Positions 24,913 to 33,024 of a DNA stretch of 64,000 nt are shown in pieces. The translations under genes and the position numbers were made by a program. This DNA is from Bacteroidota bacterium (lineage in GTDB: Bacteria > Bacteroidota > Bacteroidia > B-17B0 > Aurantibacillaceae). The notes under the pieces were generated by a model. The model did no database searches, had not been told where the DNA came from, and saw nothing but the letters and a program-made list of their open reading frames with translations. Where the stretch lies: contig JAUXZS010000020.1 of the NCBI GenBank assembly GCA_030692515.1, positions 1-64,000 on the forward strand. The letters run 5' to 3'. The first letter of the stretch is position 1, and every line of letters starts with the position of its first letter.

Positions 24913-24913
24913 A

Positions 24914-25321
24914 ATGAGCGCTAAAAGTAAAGTAATTATATTCTTAGACGAAGAAAAATTTCCGTTTGGGGAATTTGAAGCTCCAATAAATTTTGAACTC
25001 GATACGCGTAAGTTGGTTGATGGAGCTCATAATCTAAAAATAGTCAGCAAAGATCCATTAGGTAAAGAAGGCATCCGCCTCATTCCATTTACAGTCCGAA
25101 ATGGACCTGCTATTGCTGTTGAAGGTATTTCAGAAAACGAAGTAGTAGATGGCGTTTTACCAATTATGATAAATGCCTATGGTAAAGGTGATCAAAAAAG
25201 ATTTTTGATTGAAGGTAGTGAAACTCCCCAAAGCATACCTGCTTGGCTTTGGGCTTTAATTATTGGCTTCGTAGGCTGGGGAATCTATTATGCAGTAACC
25301 GCTTTAAATACACTTCTATAA
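24914..25321 (+). CDS. Oxidase-cluster membrane-tail protein of unknown function
   Basis: A 135-residue protein. Residues 1-105 look like a beta-rich domain (FLDEEKFPFGEFEAPINFEL...VDGAHNLKIVSKD), and residues 108-130 are a C-terminal transmembrane helix (PAWLWALIIGFVGWGIYY). No haem motif is present. Related proteins, as I recall, accompany this oxidase type in Bacteroidota. Its stop shares one base with the globin start. It is probably an accessory or structural subunit. Confidence 0.65.
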   Translation: MSAKSKVIIFLDEEKFPFGEFEAPINFELDTRKLVDGAHNLKIVSKDPLGKEGIRLIPFTVRNGPAIAVEGISENEVVDGVLPIMINAYGKGDQKRFLIEGSETPQSIPAWLWALIIGFVGWGIYYAVTALNTLL

Positions 25322-25707
25322 TGAAAGAAATAATAACCATTGAGGATATAAAATTATTGGTCGATGCGTTTTACACAAAAGTAAGAACTGACAGTTTATT
25401 GGCTCCAATTTTTAATGATAAAATTCAAGATAGATGGCCACTTCATTTAGAAAAAATGTATCGTTTTTGGCAGACCGTTTTATTAAATCAACATACCTAT
25501 AACGGCAGTCCATTTGTTCCTCATGCTAAACTTCCTGTAGACCAACATCATTTCGATAGATGGCTATTATTGTTTTACCAAACAATAGATGAAAATTTTA
25601 GTGGGGAAAAAGCAACAGAAGCCAAGTGGCGAGCCGAAAAAATGGCCGAAATGTTTTATCATAAAATTGAATATTATAAAAACAATCCAGATAAATTAAT
25701 CTTATGA
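25321..25707 (+). CDS. Group III truncated haemoglobin
   Basis: A 128-residue globin of the 2-over-2 truncated fold, group III. Typical features are FNDKIQDRWPLHLEKMYRFW near residue 35 and LPVDQHHFDRWLLLF near residue 80, where the proximal haem histidine lies. Such globins bind oxygen and can detoxify nitric oxide. The ATG at 25321 overlaps the previous stop by one base and gives the expected N-terminus; an upstream in-frame ATG lies inside the previous gene and is rejected. Its stop overlaps the next start by 4 bases. Confidence 0.9.
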   Translation: MKEIITIEDIKLLVDAFYTKVRTDSLLAPIFNDKIQDRWPLHLEKMYRFWQTVLLNQHTYNGSPFVPHAKLPVDQHHFDRWLLLFYQTIDENFSGEKATEAKWRAEKMAEMFYHKIEYYKNNPDKLIL

Positions 25708-26138
25708 CAGCCGCCACAAAAGATCCGTTAGCATTTGCCGTAATTTATTTATGGATAGGCTTTGTCTGTGCAATCAGTTTTATGGAAGCATGGTTAAAAT
25801 TTAGAGCGCCCGGTGTAAATCTACAAATTGGATTAGGTATCGGAAGATTAATTTTTAATGCCTTAAACAAAGTAGAATGGGTTTTTGCAATCGCATTAAT
25901 GATTAGCTTATTTAATTCAAAAGATACTATATATGCACCTTCTAATTTATTCTTTTACCTCCCACTAGTATTGCTAATTATACAAACAACTTGGTTGTTG
26001 CCAGCCTTAGATACAAGGGCTCAAATGCATATAGATAACAAGGTAGTACCCGCTTCAAACCTTCATTTATATTACGTTGGAATTGAAATTATAAAAACAA
26101 TTTTCCTTTTTATTTACAGTATTAAATTTTTAAAATAA
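25704..26138 (+). CDS. Four-helix membrane protein of unknown function
   Basis: A 144-residue protein with four hydrophobic segments (AVIYLWIGFVCAISFMEAWL, VFAIALMISLF, LVLLIIQTTWLLPALD, YYVGIEIIKTIFLFIYSI). The charged residues E and R next to or inside the helices suggest cofactor or proton binding, but no known motif is visible. Overlap with the globin gene and a 6-base gap to the dioxygenase gene place it in the same operon. The family is not recognised. Confidence 0.65.
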   Translation: MTAATKDPLAFAVIYLWIGFVCAISFMEAWLKFRAPGVNLQIGLGIGRLIFNALNKVEWVFAIALMISLFNSKDTIYAPSNLFFYLPLVLLIIQTTWLLPALDTRAQMHIDNKVVPASNLHLYYVGIEIIKTIFLFIYSIKFLK

Positions 26139-26144
26139 TCAAAT

Positions 26145-27059
26145 ATGGAACAAACAATCATTCATCAAATTGAAGAAAAGTATAAGAATTTGGGCGAAAA
26201 TCCTGAAACATACTTAAAAGGCTTACTACAAGCAAAACCAATTAACTATTGGGATTACGTTGAAGTTGATACGCTATTATCATTACAAAAACCACGTACA
26301 AATTTTAAAGATGAAGAAATCTTCATTATGTATCATCAAGTTACAGAATTGTTTTTAAAATTAATGATTCATGAAATTAAACAAATTGTTTATAGTGATT
26401 CAATTACTGAAACATTCTTAATTACAAAAATGAGTCGGCTTAATCGTTATACCACGATGTTAATCAATTCGTTTGACGTTATGAAAGATGGCATGGATTA
26501 CGATGACTATAATACATTCAGAACAACCTTAGCGCCAGCAAGTGGTTTTCAAAGTGCTCAATTCAGATTAATAGAAATTTATTGTACTCGTATTAAAAAT
26601 TTAATTAATCAAGAAGGTAAAAAACGCATCTCAGATCAACCATCAATCGAAGAATATTTTGAACATATTTATTGGAAAGATGCTGGATTAAACCGGAAAA
26701 CTGGAGAGAAAACACTGACTCTAAGACAATTTGAAGAAAAATATCTTGACCGTTTTATATCTCTAGCTAAAAAAGTAAAGGGAAAAACAATCGAAGAACA
26801 AATATTAAAAATTGAAAACCCATCTAATGAACTCACACAAATTTTGCGAGAGTTTGATTGTTTGTATAATATTAAATGGCCACAAGTTCATCTTAACACA
26901 GCTAAACAGTATTTAGACAAAAAAGGCGAAAATCAGGCAGCAACAGGTGGTTCTGAATGGAAAAAATATTTGCACCCACAGTTTCAACAACGAAAATTTT
27001 TCCCTGAGTTGTGGACTGAACATGAGATATCAGAATGGGGAAAATCAACTAATATTTAA
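26145..27059 (+). CDS. Tryptophan 2,3-dioxygenase-family haem protein
   Basis: A 304-residue haem enzyme of the TDO family, whose known members open the indole ring of tryptophan to N-formylkynurenine. Conserved pieces are EIFIMYHQVTELFLKLMIHE (substrate-site His), APASGFQSAQFRLIEIY (substrate Arg), the WPQVHLNTAKQY haem ligand segment, and TGGSEWKKYL. It lies inside an oxidase, globin and RIC operon rather than with kynurenine-pathway genes, so a role in nitric-oxide or oxygen chemistry is conceivable. Family membership is firm; the physiological substrate is uncertain. Confidence 0.88.
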   Translation: MEQTIIHQIEEKYKNLGENPETYLKGLLQAKPINYWDYVEVDTLLSLQKPRTNFKDEEIFIMYHQVTELFLKLMIHEIKQIVYSDSITETFLITKMSRLNRYTTMLINSFDVMKDGMDYDDYNTFRTTLAPASGFQSAQFRLIEIYCTRIKNLINQEGKKRISDQPSIEEYFEHIYWKDAGLNRKTGEKTLTLRQFEEKYLDRFISLAKKVKGKTIEEQILKIENPSNELTQILREFDCLYNIKWPQVHLNTAKQYLDKKGENQAATGGSEWKKYLHPQFQQRKFFPELWTEHEISEWGKSTNI

Positions 27060-27064
27060 ATGAA

Positions 27065-27352
27065 ATGAATAAACCAGAAGTAACATTACTCAAAAAAGGA
27101 GTCGTATTTAAAATATTACAAGTAACAGGTGAAAAAGATATGCAGATGCCTAAACATATCAGTACCAAAGAAGCAGTTATTGTTATCGAAGAAGGTAATG
27201 CAATCATTGAAATAGCCTCCAAAGAGCGTTTATTAAAAAAGGGTGATTCAATGATAATTCCAGCTGCCGTTCCACATTCATTATTAGTAATGACTAGTCT
27301 TAAAGCAATTGTAATGATGCCAGTTGAATCAGAAATAGAATTTATAAACTAA
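27065..27352 (+). CDS. Small cupin-domain protein
   Basis: A 95-residue single-domain cupin. The conserved barrel has GDSMIIPAAVPHSLLV with one clear metal-type histidine in the second motif, and MPKHISTKEAVIVIEEG in the first. It sits 5 bases after the dioxygenase-like gene and 11 before RIC. It is one of three short cupins in this cluster. It may bind a small ligand or metal; no catalytic role can be assigned. Confidence 0.75.
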   Translation: MNKPEVTLLKKGVVFKILQVTGEKDMQMPKHISTKEAVIVIEEGNAIIEIASKERLLKKGDSMIIPAAVPHSLLVMTSLKAIVMMPVESEIEFIN

Positions 27353-27363
27353 AAATTAATAAC

Positions 27364-28095
27364 ATGAATACCACTAAAGAAAAAACAATTGGTGAAATGG
27401 TAGCAGACGATTACCGCACCGCAGGAGTGTTCCAATCATTTGGAATCGATTTTTGTTGTAAGGGCAATCAAACGATAGATGAAGTTTGTGAAAGCAAAAG
27501 TATTAGTAAAAGCTTATTGTACAATGATCTCGAAAAAGTAAAGATAAGTGAAGATAATCCAGCAACAGATTACAAGTTTTGGCCATTGGATTTATTAGCT
27601 GATTATATTGAGAAAAAGCATCACAGGTACGTTGAAGATAAAACACCTGTCTTAAAACAATACCTTGATAAAATATGTACAGTGCATGGTAAGAACCATC
27701 CAGAATTATTTGAAATAAAAGATTTGTTTAATCAATCTGCGAGCGAACTCGCTGCTCACATGAAAAAAGAAGAGTTGATTTTATTTCCGTTTGTAAGAAA
27801 AATGGCAATTGCAAAACAAGAAAATCAGCCTTCTCCTCAGCCTCCTTTTGGAACAGTTCAAAGTCCCATAAAAACAATGATGCACGAGCATGATACCGAA
27901 GGCGAAATATTTAGAAGAATCGAAAAATTAACTGATAATTATACACCGCCACTTGATGCTTGCAATACATATAAAGTAACCTTTGCTTTGCTTAAAGAAT
28001 TTGAAACTGATTTACATCTTCACATTCATTTAGAAAACAACATCTTGTTTCCAAAATCAATCGAGATGGAAAAGGAAGTTAAAAAAGAATACTAA
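27364..28095 (+). CDS. Iron-sulfur cluster repair di-iron protein (RIC/ScdA/YtfE)
   Basis: A 243-residue di-iron protein that repairs Fe-S clusters damaged by nitric oxide or peroxide. The N-terminal ScdA domain has FGIDFCCKGNQTIDEVC near residue 26. The hemerythrin-like body supplies His and Glu ligands in KKHHRYVEDKTP, HGKNHPELFEI, HMKKEELILFPF, MMHEHDTEGEIF and HLHIHLENNILFP. It is near-terminal in the oxidase/globin operon and is followed by a terminator-like hairpin. Its presence is the strongest sign that the cluster answers nitrosative stress. Confidence 0.93.
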   Translation: MNTTKEKTIGEMVADDYRTAGVFQSFGIDFCCKGNQTIDEVCESKSISKSLLYNDLEKVKISEDNPATDYKFWPLDLLADYIEKKHHRYVEDKTPVLKQYLDKICTVHGKNHPELFEIKDLFNQSASELAAHMKKEELILFPFVRKMAIAKQENQPSPQPPFGTVQSPIKTMMHEHDTEGEIFRRIEKLTDNYTPPLDACNTYKVTFALLKEFETDLHLHIHLENNILFPKSIEMEKEVKKEY

Positions 28096-28117
28096 AATAT
28101 ATTTAAGCAAAAATTTC

Positions 28118-28153
28118 AATAGGGAAATGTCTTAAAATAGATGTTTCCCTATT
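28118..28153 (+). terminator. Hairpin terminator after the RIC gene
   Basis: AATAGGGAAA (28118-28127) pairs with TTTCCCTATT (28144-28153) and is followed by a T-rich run, 22 bases after the RIC stop. It probably ends the oxidase/RIC transcript. Confidence 0.75.
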
Positions 28154-28209
28154 TTATATTTTAATGCTAATGTCTGAAATCAAATAATTCATTGTTTTTA
28201 ATTACCCAC

Positions 28210-28530
28210 GTGAGTCAAATAAAAGATATAAAAATAATTGTAATTAAAGGGGGTGAAAAAATCCAATTATTAACTTACACTAATGAGTATAGAAGCCTGA
28301 TGGAGCTTTTATCGGATAAATTGTATCTAGAGAATTTTGGCGAATGTAAAGGCATGGGACGTTGTTGTACTTGTCTGATTAAAATAAATTCTAAATTCCA
28401 TAAAGTAAACGATTTTGAAGGAAATGAATTAGCTACTCTTAAAAAACACAATTTTAATAATTTAAATGATAGGCTTTCTTGCCAGATAATAATTGACCAA
28501 AATTTAAAATTAATAGAAATAGAATTATAA
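28210..28530 (+). CDS. 2Fe-2S ferredoxin
   Basis: A small electron carrier of about 107 residues with the plant-type 2Fe-2S pattern: Cys in GECKGMGRCCTCLI, and the fourth Cys in RLSCQI near the end. The start is uncertain: GTG at 28210 gives MSQIKDIKII, while TTG at 28192 would add six residues. It follows the RIC terminator and is 2 bases from the next cupin gene. It may reduce one of the haem or di-iron proteins of the cluster. Confidence 0.85.
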   Translation: MSQIKDIKIIVIKGGEKIQLLTYTNEYRSLMELLSDKLYLENFGECKGMGRCCTCLIKINSKFHKVNDFEGNELATLKKHNFNNLNDRLSCQIIIDQNLKLIEIEL

Positions 28531-28532
28531 TC

Positions 28533-28871
28533 ATGAAAAATAAACTTAAAAATTACAAAGTTGATGTAACTGATTTAAATTGGAAAACAGGTCAAGTAAA
28601 GGGTTTTTTAGGAAAGGAATTCATTCAGTTATCAAATGGCGGAGTTAAGTTAATTAAAATTGATCCTATGTCAGTTTATCCTGAACATTTACATCCAGAT
28701 AAAACAGAATATGCCTATGTAGTTTCAGGAAACCCTGAATTTTCTATTGATAATGAGTATTTTATTGGCAAGTCAGGTGATTTTTTTATTTTTCCGTGCA
28801 ATGTTAAACATTCAATAAAAAGCAATACAGTCGTTGAATGCCTTGTTTTAATAGGCTCTATTAATAATTAA
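28533..28871 (+). CDS. Cupin-domain protein
   Basis: A 112-residue single cupin with classic metal ligands: PEHLHPDKTEYAYVVSG (H, H, E) in motif 1 and GDFFIFPCNVKHSI (H) in motif 2. It resembles ChrR/anti-sigma-like or small oxygenase cupins. It starts 2 bases after the ferredoxin gene and precedes the hemerythrin gene by 11. The specific role is unknown. Confidence 0.8.
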   Translation: MKNKLKNYKVDVTDLNWKTGQVKGFLGKEFIQLSNGGVKLIKIDPMSVYPEHLHPDKTEYAYVVSGNPEFSIDNEYFIGKSGDFFIFPCNVKHSIKSNTVVECLVLIGSINN

Positions 28872-28882
28872 AACTAGTGATA

Positions 28883-29353
28883 ATGAAAACAGTACCAATT
28901 AAAAGAAGCATTGCTTTACAACCCCTAAGTCGTGAACATCATCATGGCTTACTGCTATGTTGGAAAATAAGAACAGGGCTAAAGAAAGGTATTGATATCG
29001 ATAGGATAAAAAAATATTCAGATTGGTTTTTCAAGAATAGTTTGTCAACCCATTTTAATATAGAAGAAGAGTTCGTTTTTCCACTATTGGGCAATGAACA
29101 TGAGTTGGTCAAAAAGGCACTAACGGACCATCGAAGATTAAAACGGCTCTTTGAAGACACAACGGATATTGAAAAATCTCTAAGCCTGCTTGAAGAGGAA
29201 CTTGAGAAACATATTCGTTTCGAAGAAAGAGTATTGTTTCCTGCAATAGAAACAATCGCAAATGAAAAAGAACTACAGCTCATTATGGAAATTCATTCTG
29301 AAGACAGTACTTATGAAGATTGGGGAGATGAATTTTGGAAAATAATTCGTTAA
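28883..29353 (+). CDS. Hemerythrin-like domain protein
   Basis: A 156-residue four-helix protein with the hemerythrin pattern SREHHHGLLLCWK, HFNIEEEFVFPLLG, LTDHRRLKRLF and HIRFEERVLFPAIE, which supply di-iron ligands. Likely roles are binding of oxygen or nitric oxide, or iron handling. The ATG at 28883 is preferred over a GTG two codons earlier. It is the last gene before a new promoter at 29401. Confidence 0.88.
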   Translation: MKTVPIKRSIALQPLSREHHHGLLLCWKIRTGLKKGIDIDRIKKYSDWFFKNSLSTHFNIEEEFVFPLLGNEHELVKKALTDHRRLKRLFEDTTDIEKSLSLLEEELEKHIRFEERVLFPAIETIANEKELQLIMEIHSEDSTYEDWGDEFWKIIR

Positions 29354-29366
29354 CTAGGTGTTAATG

Positions 29367-29378
29367 TGATTTAAATCA
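29367..29378. promoter_or_regulatory. FNR/CRP-like palindrome TGATTTAAATCA
   Basis: The perfect palindrome TGATTTAAATCA has the TGAT-N4-ATCA core of FNR-type sites and lies about 65 bases upstream of the start predicted from the promoter at 29401-29431, a common activator position. Confidence 0.45.
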
Positions 29379-29400
29379 TTCAAAATAGTTGTTAAAATAA

Positions 29401-29431
29401 TTGTGGGGGAAAGAAATGTTTAATACTTTTG
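29401..29431 (+). promoter_or_regulatory. Bacteroidota-type promoter of the TetR/efflux operon
   Basis: TTG at 29401-29403, a 20-base spacer and TACTTTTG at 29424-29431 match TTG-N19/21-TAnnTTTG. It lies 29 bases before the ATG of the small membrane gene that begins the second efflux operon. Confidence 0.65.
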
Positions 29432-29459
29432 TAAGTGAATACTAACTTACATTAAAATT

Positions 29460-29873
29460 ATGAAAGGAAAAAATAACATATCTATCGGTTTTCTTGTAAT
29501 GGGATTGTTTATGGCATACGGCTTTCTATTAATATATTTAAGAGACTTTGCTCCCGGTAAGGACGAGTGGATTAACTCTTACTCAATAGGTAAACACTTT
29601 GAAACAAGATTAGCCCATGTACACGGTAATCTTTTCGCCTTCTTAAATATTTTGATAGGTTACTTACTATTACATTTTAAAAATCAACTTAAAAACACAA
29701 CGGTAATTTCTTGGCTTGGTTTAATTGGTCTGTTAATGCCAATAGGGATTCTGTTAGAAGTGTATTTAGGTGCGCCTCCTGTATTTGTGCTTATTGGCGC
29801 AATTAGTATGACGGTGTCAGTAATTTGGTTAGGAATATCTTTTTATAAAATGAAACTTGAAAATGAAAAATAA
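29460..29873 (+). CDS. Four-helix membrane protein with an HVHG motif
   Basis: A 137-residue protein with four predicted transmembrane helices. ETRLAHVHGNLFAFLNILIG near residue 50 recalls the histidine-glycine motifs of haem-copper oxidase helices, but the protein is far too short to be a catalytic subunit. It has its own promoter with an FNR-like palindrome upstream, and its end overlaps the TetR gene. It may bind haem, or be a remnant-like accessory; this is inference. Confidence 0.65.
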   Translation: MKGKNNISIGFLVMGLFMAYGFLLIYLRDFAPGKDEWINSYSIGKHFETRLAHVHGNLFAFLNILIGYLLLHFKNQLKNTTVISWLGLIGLLMPIGILLEVYLGAPPVFVLIGAISMTVSVIWLGISFYKMKLENEK

Positions 29874-30462
29874 TAAATTCTCTGAAAGACAAATAGAAAT
29901 CATTGAAGCTGCTACCAAAAGGATTGATGAGCATGGCATTCAGGATTTAACTATTAAAACACTTGCTGCTGATTTAAATCTATCAGAAGCAGCGTTGTAT
30001 CGCCATTTTAAAAGCAAAAACGAAATATTACTTGGCTTGCTAACTTATTTTATTGAGGAAATGAAAGATAGGCTTGATGTAATACTTTCCAATAAAGATC
30101 GCAGTCCATCAGAACTATTAAAAGATCTGTTTGATTCACAACTGAAAACATTTGTACAAAAGCCTTCAGTTGTTAGTGTGATTTTTTCCGAAAGTATTTT
30201 TCAGTTTAATAAAGAGCTGTCTTCTACGGTTTCATCCATGATGGAATTGATGCAGAATCATATAGAAAGTATTGTAAAAAAAGGTCAAGCAAATGGCTCA
30301 TTCAGTAAAATAGTGGGCGTTTCAACAACAACTACAATTATAATGGGTGGTATGCGAATTACAGTTCTTAAATGGAAACTATCAGGTCATAAATCCGATT
30401 TGATAAAAGATGGAAATAAAGTATTGAATGGCATATTAAAAATGGTAGAAACTAATCATTAA
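29863..30462 (+). CDS. TetR/AcrR-family transcriptional regulator
   Basis: A 199-residue repressor-type regulator. The N-terminal HTH (IIEAATKRIDEHGIQDLTIK, LNLSEAALYRHFKSKNEIL) is typical, with a helical ligand-binding remainder. The ATG at 29863 gives the expected start and overlaps the previous gene by 11 bases; a TTG two codons earlier is less likely. It probably controls the downstream efflux genes in response to a small molecule. Confidence 0.88.
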   Translation: MKNNKFSERQIEIIEAATKRIDEHGIQDLTIKTLAADLNLSEAALYRHFKSKNEILLGLLTYFIEEMKDRLDVILSNKDRSPSELLKDLFDSQLKTFVQKPSVVSVIFSESIFQFNKELSSTVSSMMELMQNHIESIVKKGQANGSFSKIVGVSTTTTIIMGGMRITVLKWKLSGHKSDLIKDGNKVLNGILKMVETNH

Positions 30463-30472
30463 CAAAAAACTC

Positions 30473-30865
30473 ATGAAACCAATTATTTTAAAAGCAGCAG
30501 CAGTTATCATTACATTATTTGCTTTAATTACTCTATTTATGAGTACGTCTGTAATATTTGATTTGTTCGGAATAAGAGCGAAGGAGGGTAATTATGTATT
30601 GTTTGTTGTAGTCTCCAATTTTATTGCAGGTTTCCTGTATCTGTTTGCTGCATATGGATTATTTACAGAAAAAGCGTGGGCAACAAAATTACTTTTAATC
30701 ACAACAACAATTCTTGTTGTGAGTTTTGTTGGGTTATTAATTCACGCAAATACAGGTGGAATTTATGAGCATAAAACGATTAAAGCCATGCTTTCTCGGA
30801 TTGCCATTACGGCAGCATTTGCAGGAATATCATGGTTCTTTATAACAAAAAAAAGATTAGCATAA
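30473..30865 (+). CDS. Four-helix membrane protein of unknown function
   Basis: A 130-residue hydrophobic protein with helices near residues 5-25, 42-63, 70-90 and 108-125. No named family is recognised. The spacing of 10 bases after TetR and zero bases before the lipoprotein gene shows that it belongs to the same operon. Confidence 0.65.
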   Translation: MKPIILKAAAVIITLFALITLFMSTSVIFDLFGIRAKEGNYVLFVVVSNFIAGFLYLFAAYGLFTEKAWATKLLLITTTILVVSFVGLLIHANTGGIYEHKTIKAMLSRIAITAAFAGISWFFITKKRLA

Positions 30866-31351
30866 ATGAAAAAGAACATCGCCATATTAATTGTGGTTCT
30901 CATAGGTATTACCTATGGCTGCAATAGTTCTGTAAAGGAAGAAAACAATGAGATTTCGAATGCCAAACCTCTACCATCATCCAAGGAAAGTGAACACCAT
31001 CATTCTGAAAGCGATTCTATTGAATTAAATAACGGAGCCAAATGGAAGGTTGTTTCGGAAATGATGGTGCATATTAGAAACATGGAATCAGACATTAACC
31101 GCTTTTCGGAAACTAAACACACAGAATTAAAGGACTTCACACAACTTGGAACAAACTTGCAGAAAAACATTGATCTGTTAACTTCAAATTGCACAATGGA
31201 CGGAAAAGCCCATGATGAATTACATAAATGGTTGTTGCCTTATATTGATATGGTAGACAAATTGAATAAATCAAAAAATAACGATGAGGCATTGCACACC
31301 TTTGAGGAAATAAAAGCTTCTTATAAATTATTTAACATATACTTTGAATAA
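30866..31351 (+). CDS. Hypothetical lipoprotein
   Basis: A 161-residue exported protein. A lipoprotein signal ends at Cys19 (IGITYGCNSS). A histidine-rich patch (SEHHHSESDS) follows, then a helical domain. The patch could bind a metal such as copper or zinc, which would fit the efflux genes downstream, but no family match is known to me. Confidence 0.65.
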   Translation: MKKNIAILIVVLIGITYGCNSSVKEENNEISNAKPLPSSKESEHHHSESDSIELNNGAKWKVVSEMMVHIRNMESDINRFSETKHTELKDFTQLGTNLQKNIDLLTSNCTMDGKAHDELHKWLLPYIDMVDKLNKSKNNDEALHTFEEIKASYKLFNIYFE

Positions 31352-31361
31352 AAAAGAAATC

Positions 31362-31649
31362 ATGAACATAAAATCAATCCATACCGAAGAAAAGCCTGTC
31401 AGCGCAAAGAAATTATTTTCTACAACTGAAGGAAATGTAACTGCTTTACAAATCAAAGCAAACGGCACATTAAAAGAACATATAACAACTGTTCCTGCAT
31501 TACTTATTTGTATTAATGGCAATGTAGTTTTTAAAAATGAAAATGGTGTAACAGAAAACCTTTTAAGTGGCGACATGGTTAACATTGAGCCAAACGTAAA
31601 ACATTGGGTAGAAGGAATAGAAGACACTCAATTACTATTAATCAAATAA
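31362..31649 (+). CDS. Cupin-domain protein
   Basis: A 95-residue cupin, third in the region (KEHITTVPALLICINGNVVF, GDMVNIEPNVKHWVEG). Only one histidine per motif is kept, so metal binding is uncertain. The ATG at 31362 follows the lipoprotein stop by 10 bases and is preferred over an overlapping TTG at 31344. It precedes the TolC-like gene by 16 bases. Confidence 0.75.
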   Translation: MNIKSIHTEEKPVSAKKLFSTTEGNVTALQIKANGTLKEHITTVPALLICINGNVVFKNENGVTENLLSGDMVNIEPNVKHWVEGIEDTQLLLIK

Positions 31650-31665
31650 AAAAATTTGTGTAATC

Positions 31666-33000
31666 ATGTTAGTAAACACTCACTTATTAAAATTGAAATT
31701 ATTAATGGTTCTCACCATTTTAATTTTTACAACCAATTCTGAGGCTCAAAATTGGTCACTAAAGCAATGTATTGATACAGCATTAGTGCATAATAAAACG
31801 CTGAAAATTGCACAAGGCGATATTGATATTGCCAATAAAAGAAACAAGGAAGCAAAAGGTGGTTTAGTACCCAAATTGTACGGTAATGTCGACTATCGGT
31901 ACTACACCGATCTTCCATATCAGTTACTCCCTGCATCTGTTTTTGGTGGACCAGCTGGCGTATATAAAGAAGCTCAATTTGGTGTGCCTCATAACTTAAA
32001 TGCAAATCTAACTCTTGATGTGCCTTTATACAATCCTCAAGCTATTGGAGCAATTACCGTTTCAAAAAGAGCAAAAGAATTAAATCAAATACAGTTTCAA
32101 CAAACCGAGGAGCAAGTGGTATTTGATGTTTCTAATTTGTATTACAATGCACAGTTAGTATCAAATCAGATTGTGTTTATCAAAAACGGATTAAGTAATA
32201 GCGAAAAACTACTTAGCAATATTCAATTGCTTTACTCCCAACAAATGGCAAAGGGTACAGATGTAGATAAAATTAAACTTCAGCAAAGTCAGCTAAATAC
32301 ACAGTTAAGTAAGGCGAATGCACAGTATCAACAAATCCTTAATTTGTTAAAACTTCAATTGGGCATAACACCATCCCGACTACTTACAATTGAAGAAACA
32401 TTTAGCACATCGTCAGAAGTAGTAAAGTATACAAGCAAACCAACCTCTGATATATTATTGTTTAATACGAAAGAACAGCTCTTAAAATCTGAATTAAAAA
32501 CTTTAAAACTATCACATTTACCTTCTTTTTCACTTTATGGTACTTATGGAACTAACGGATTTGGAAACTACAGTGGTACAAATGATTTCTTTAAAACATA
32601 CCCCATTGGATTTGCCGGAGTAAAAATGTCGTGGTTGATCTTCTCCGGTACTACTTTAGAATACAAGGTTTTTCAAAAGAGAGAAGAGATAAAGCAAAAT
32701 ACAACTCGATTAGAATTATTAAATGATAAACAAAACGTTCAGATAGAAAATGCACAGATGCAATATGAAGTTGCAAATTCTAATCTATTAAATGCAAAAT
32801 CACAATTGACATTAGCAGAAACAATTTATTCTAAAACACTTATTCAGCAAAAGGAGGGTGTTGCATCATTAACAGATGTTTTACTTTCAGATAATACCCA
32901 AAAGGAAGCGCAACAAAATTATTTGTCGGCATTAGTGGATGTGATGAAGGCAGACTTAGAACTAAAAAAAGTATCAGGAAATATTTTAAAAACGAAATAA
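31666..33000 (+). CDS. TolC-family outer-membrane efflux channel
   Basis: A 444-residue outer-membrane component with a cleavable signal (IFTTNSEAQNWS), not a lipoprotein. Two outer-membrane efflux repeats are visible, beginning SLKQCIDTALVHNKTLKIAQ and again after residue 250 (FNTKEQLLKSELKTLKLSHL), with long helical pairs. It is the first of three genes of a second tripartite pump in this region, preceding the adaptor by 24 bases. Confidence 0.92.
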   Translation: MLVNTHLLKLKLLMVLTILIFTTNSEAQNWSLKQCIDTALVHNKTLKIAQGDIDIANKRNKEAKGGLVPKLYGNVDYRYYTDLPYQLLPASVFGGPAGVYKEAQFGVPHNLNANLTLDVPLYNPQAIGAITVSKRAKELNQIQFQQTEEQVVFDVSNLYYNAQLVSNQIVFIKNGLSNSEKLLSNIQLLYSQQMAKGTDVDKIKLQQSQLNTQLSKANAQYQQILNLLKLQLGITPSRLLTIEETFSTSSEVVKYTSKPTSDILLFNTKEQLLKSELKTLKLSHLPSFSLYGTYGTNGFGNYSGTNDFFKTYPIGFAGVKMSWLIFSGTTLEYKVFQKREEIKQNTTRLELLNDKQNVQIENAQMQYEVANSNLLNAKSQLTLAETIYSKTLIQQKEGVASLTDVLLSDNTQKEAQQNYLSALVDVMKADLELKKVSGNILKTK

Positions 33001-33024
33001 ATTAATAATTAAAAATAACAGATA

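Noticed and set aside
25243-25320. Upstream ATG extending the truncated globin gene by 26 codons
   Set aside because: It lies inside the preceding membrane-protein gene, and the globin homology begins at 25321.
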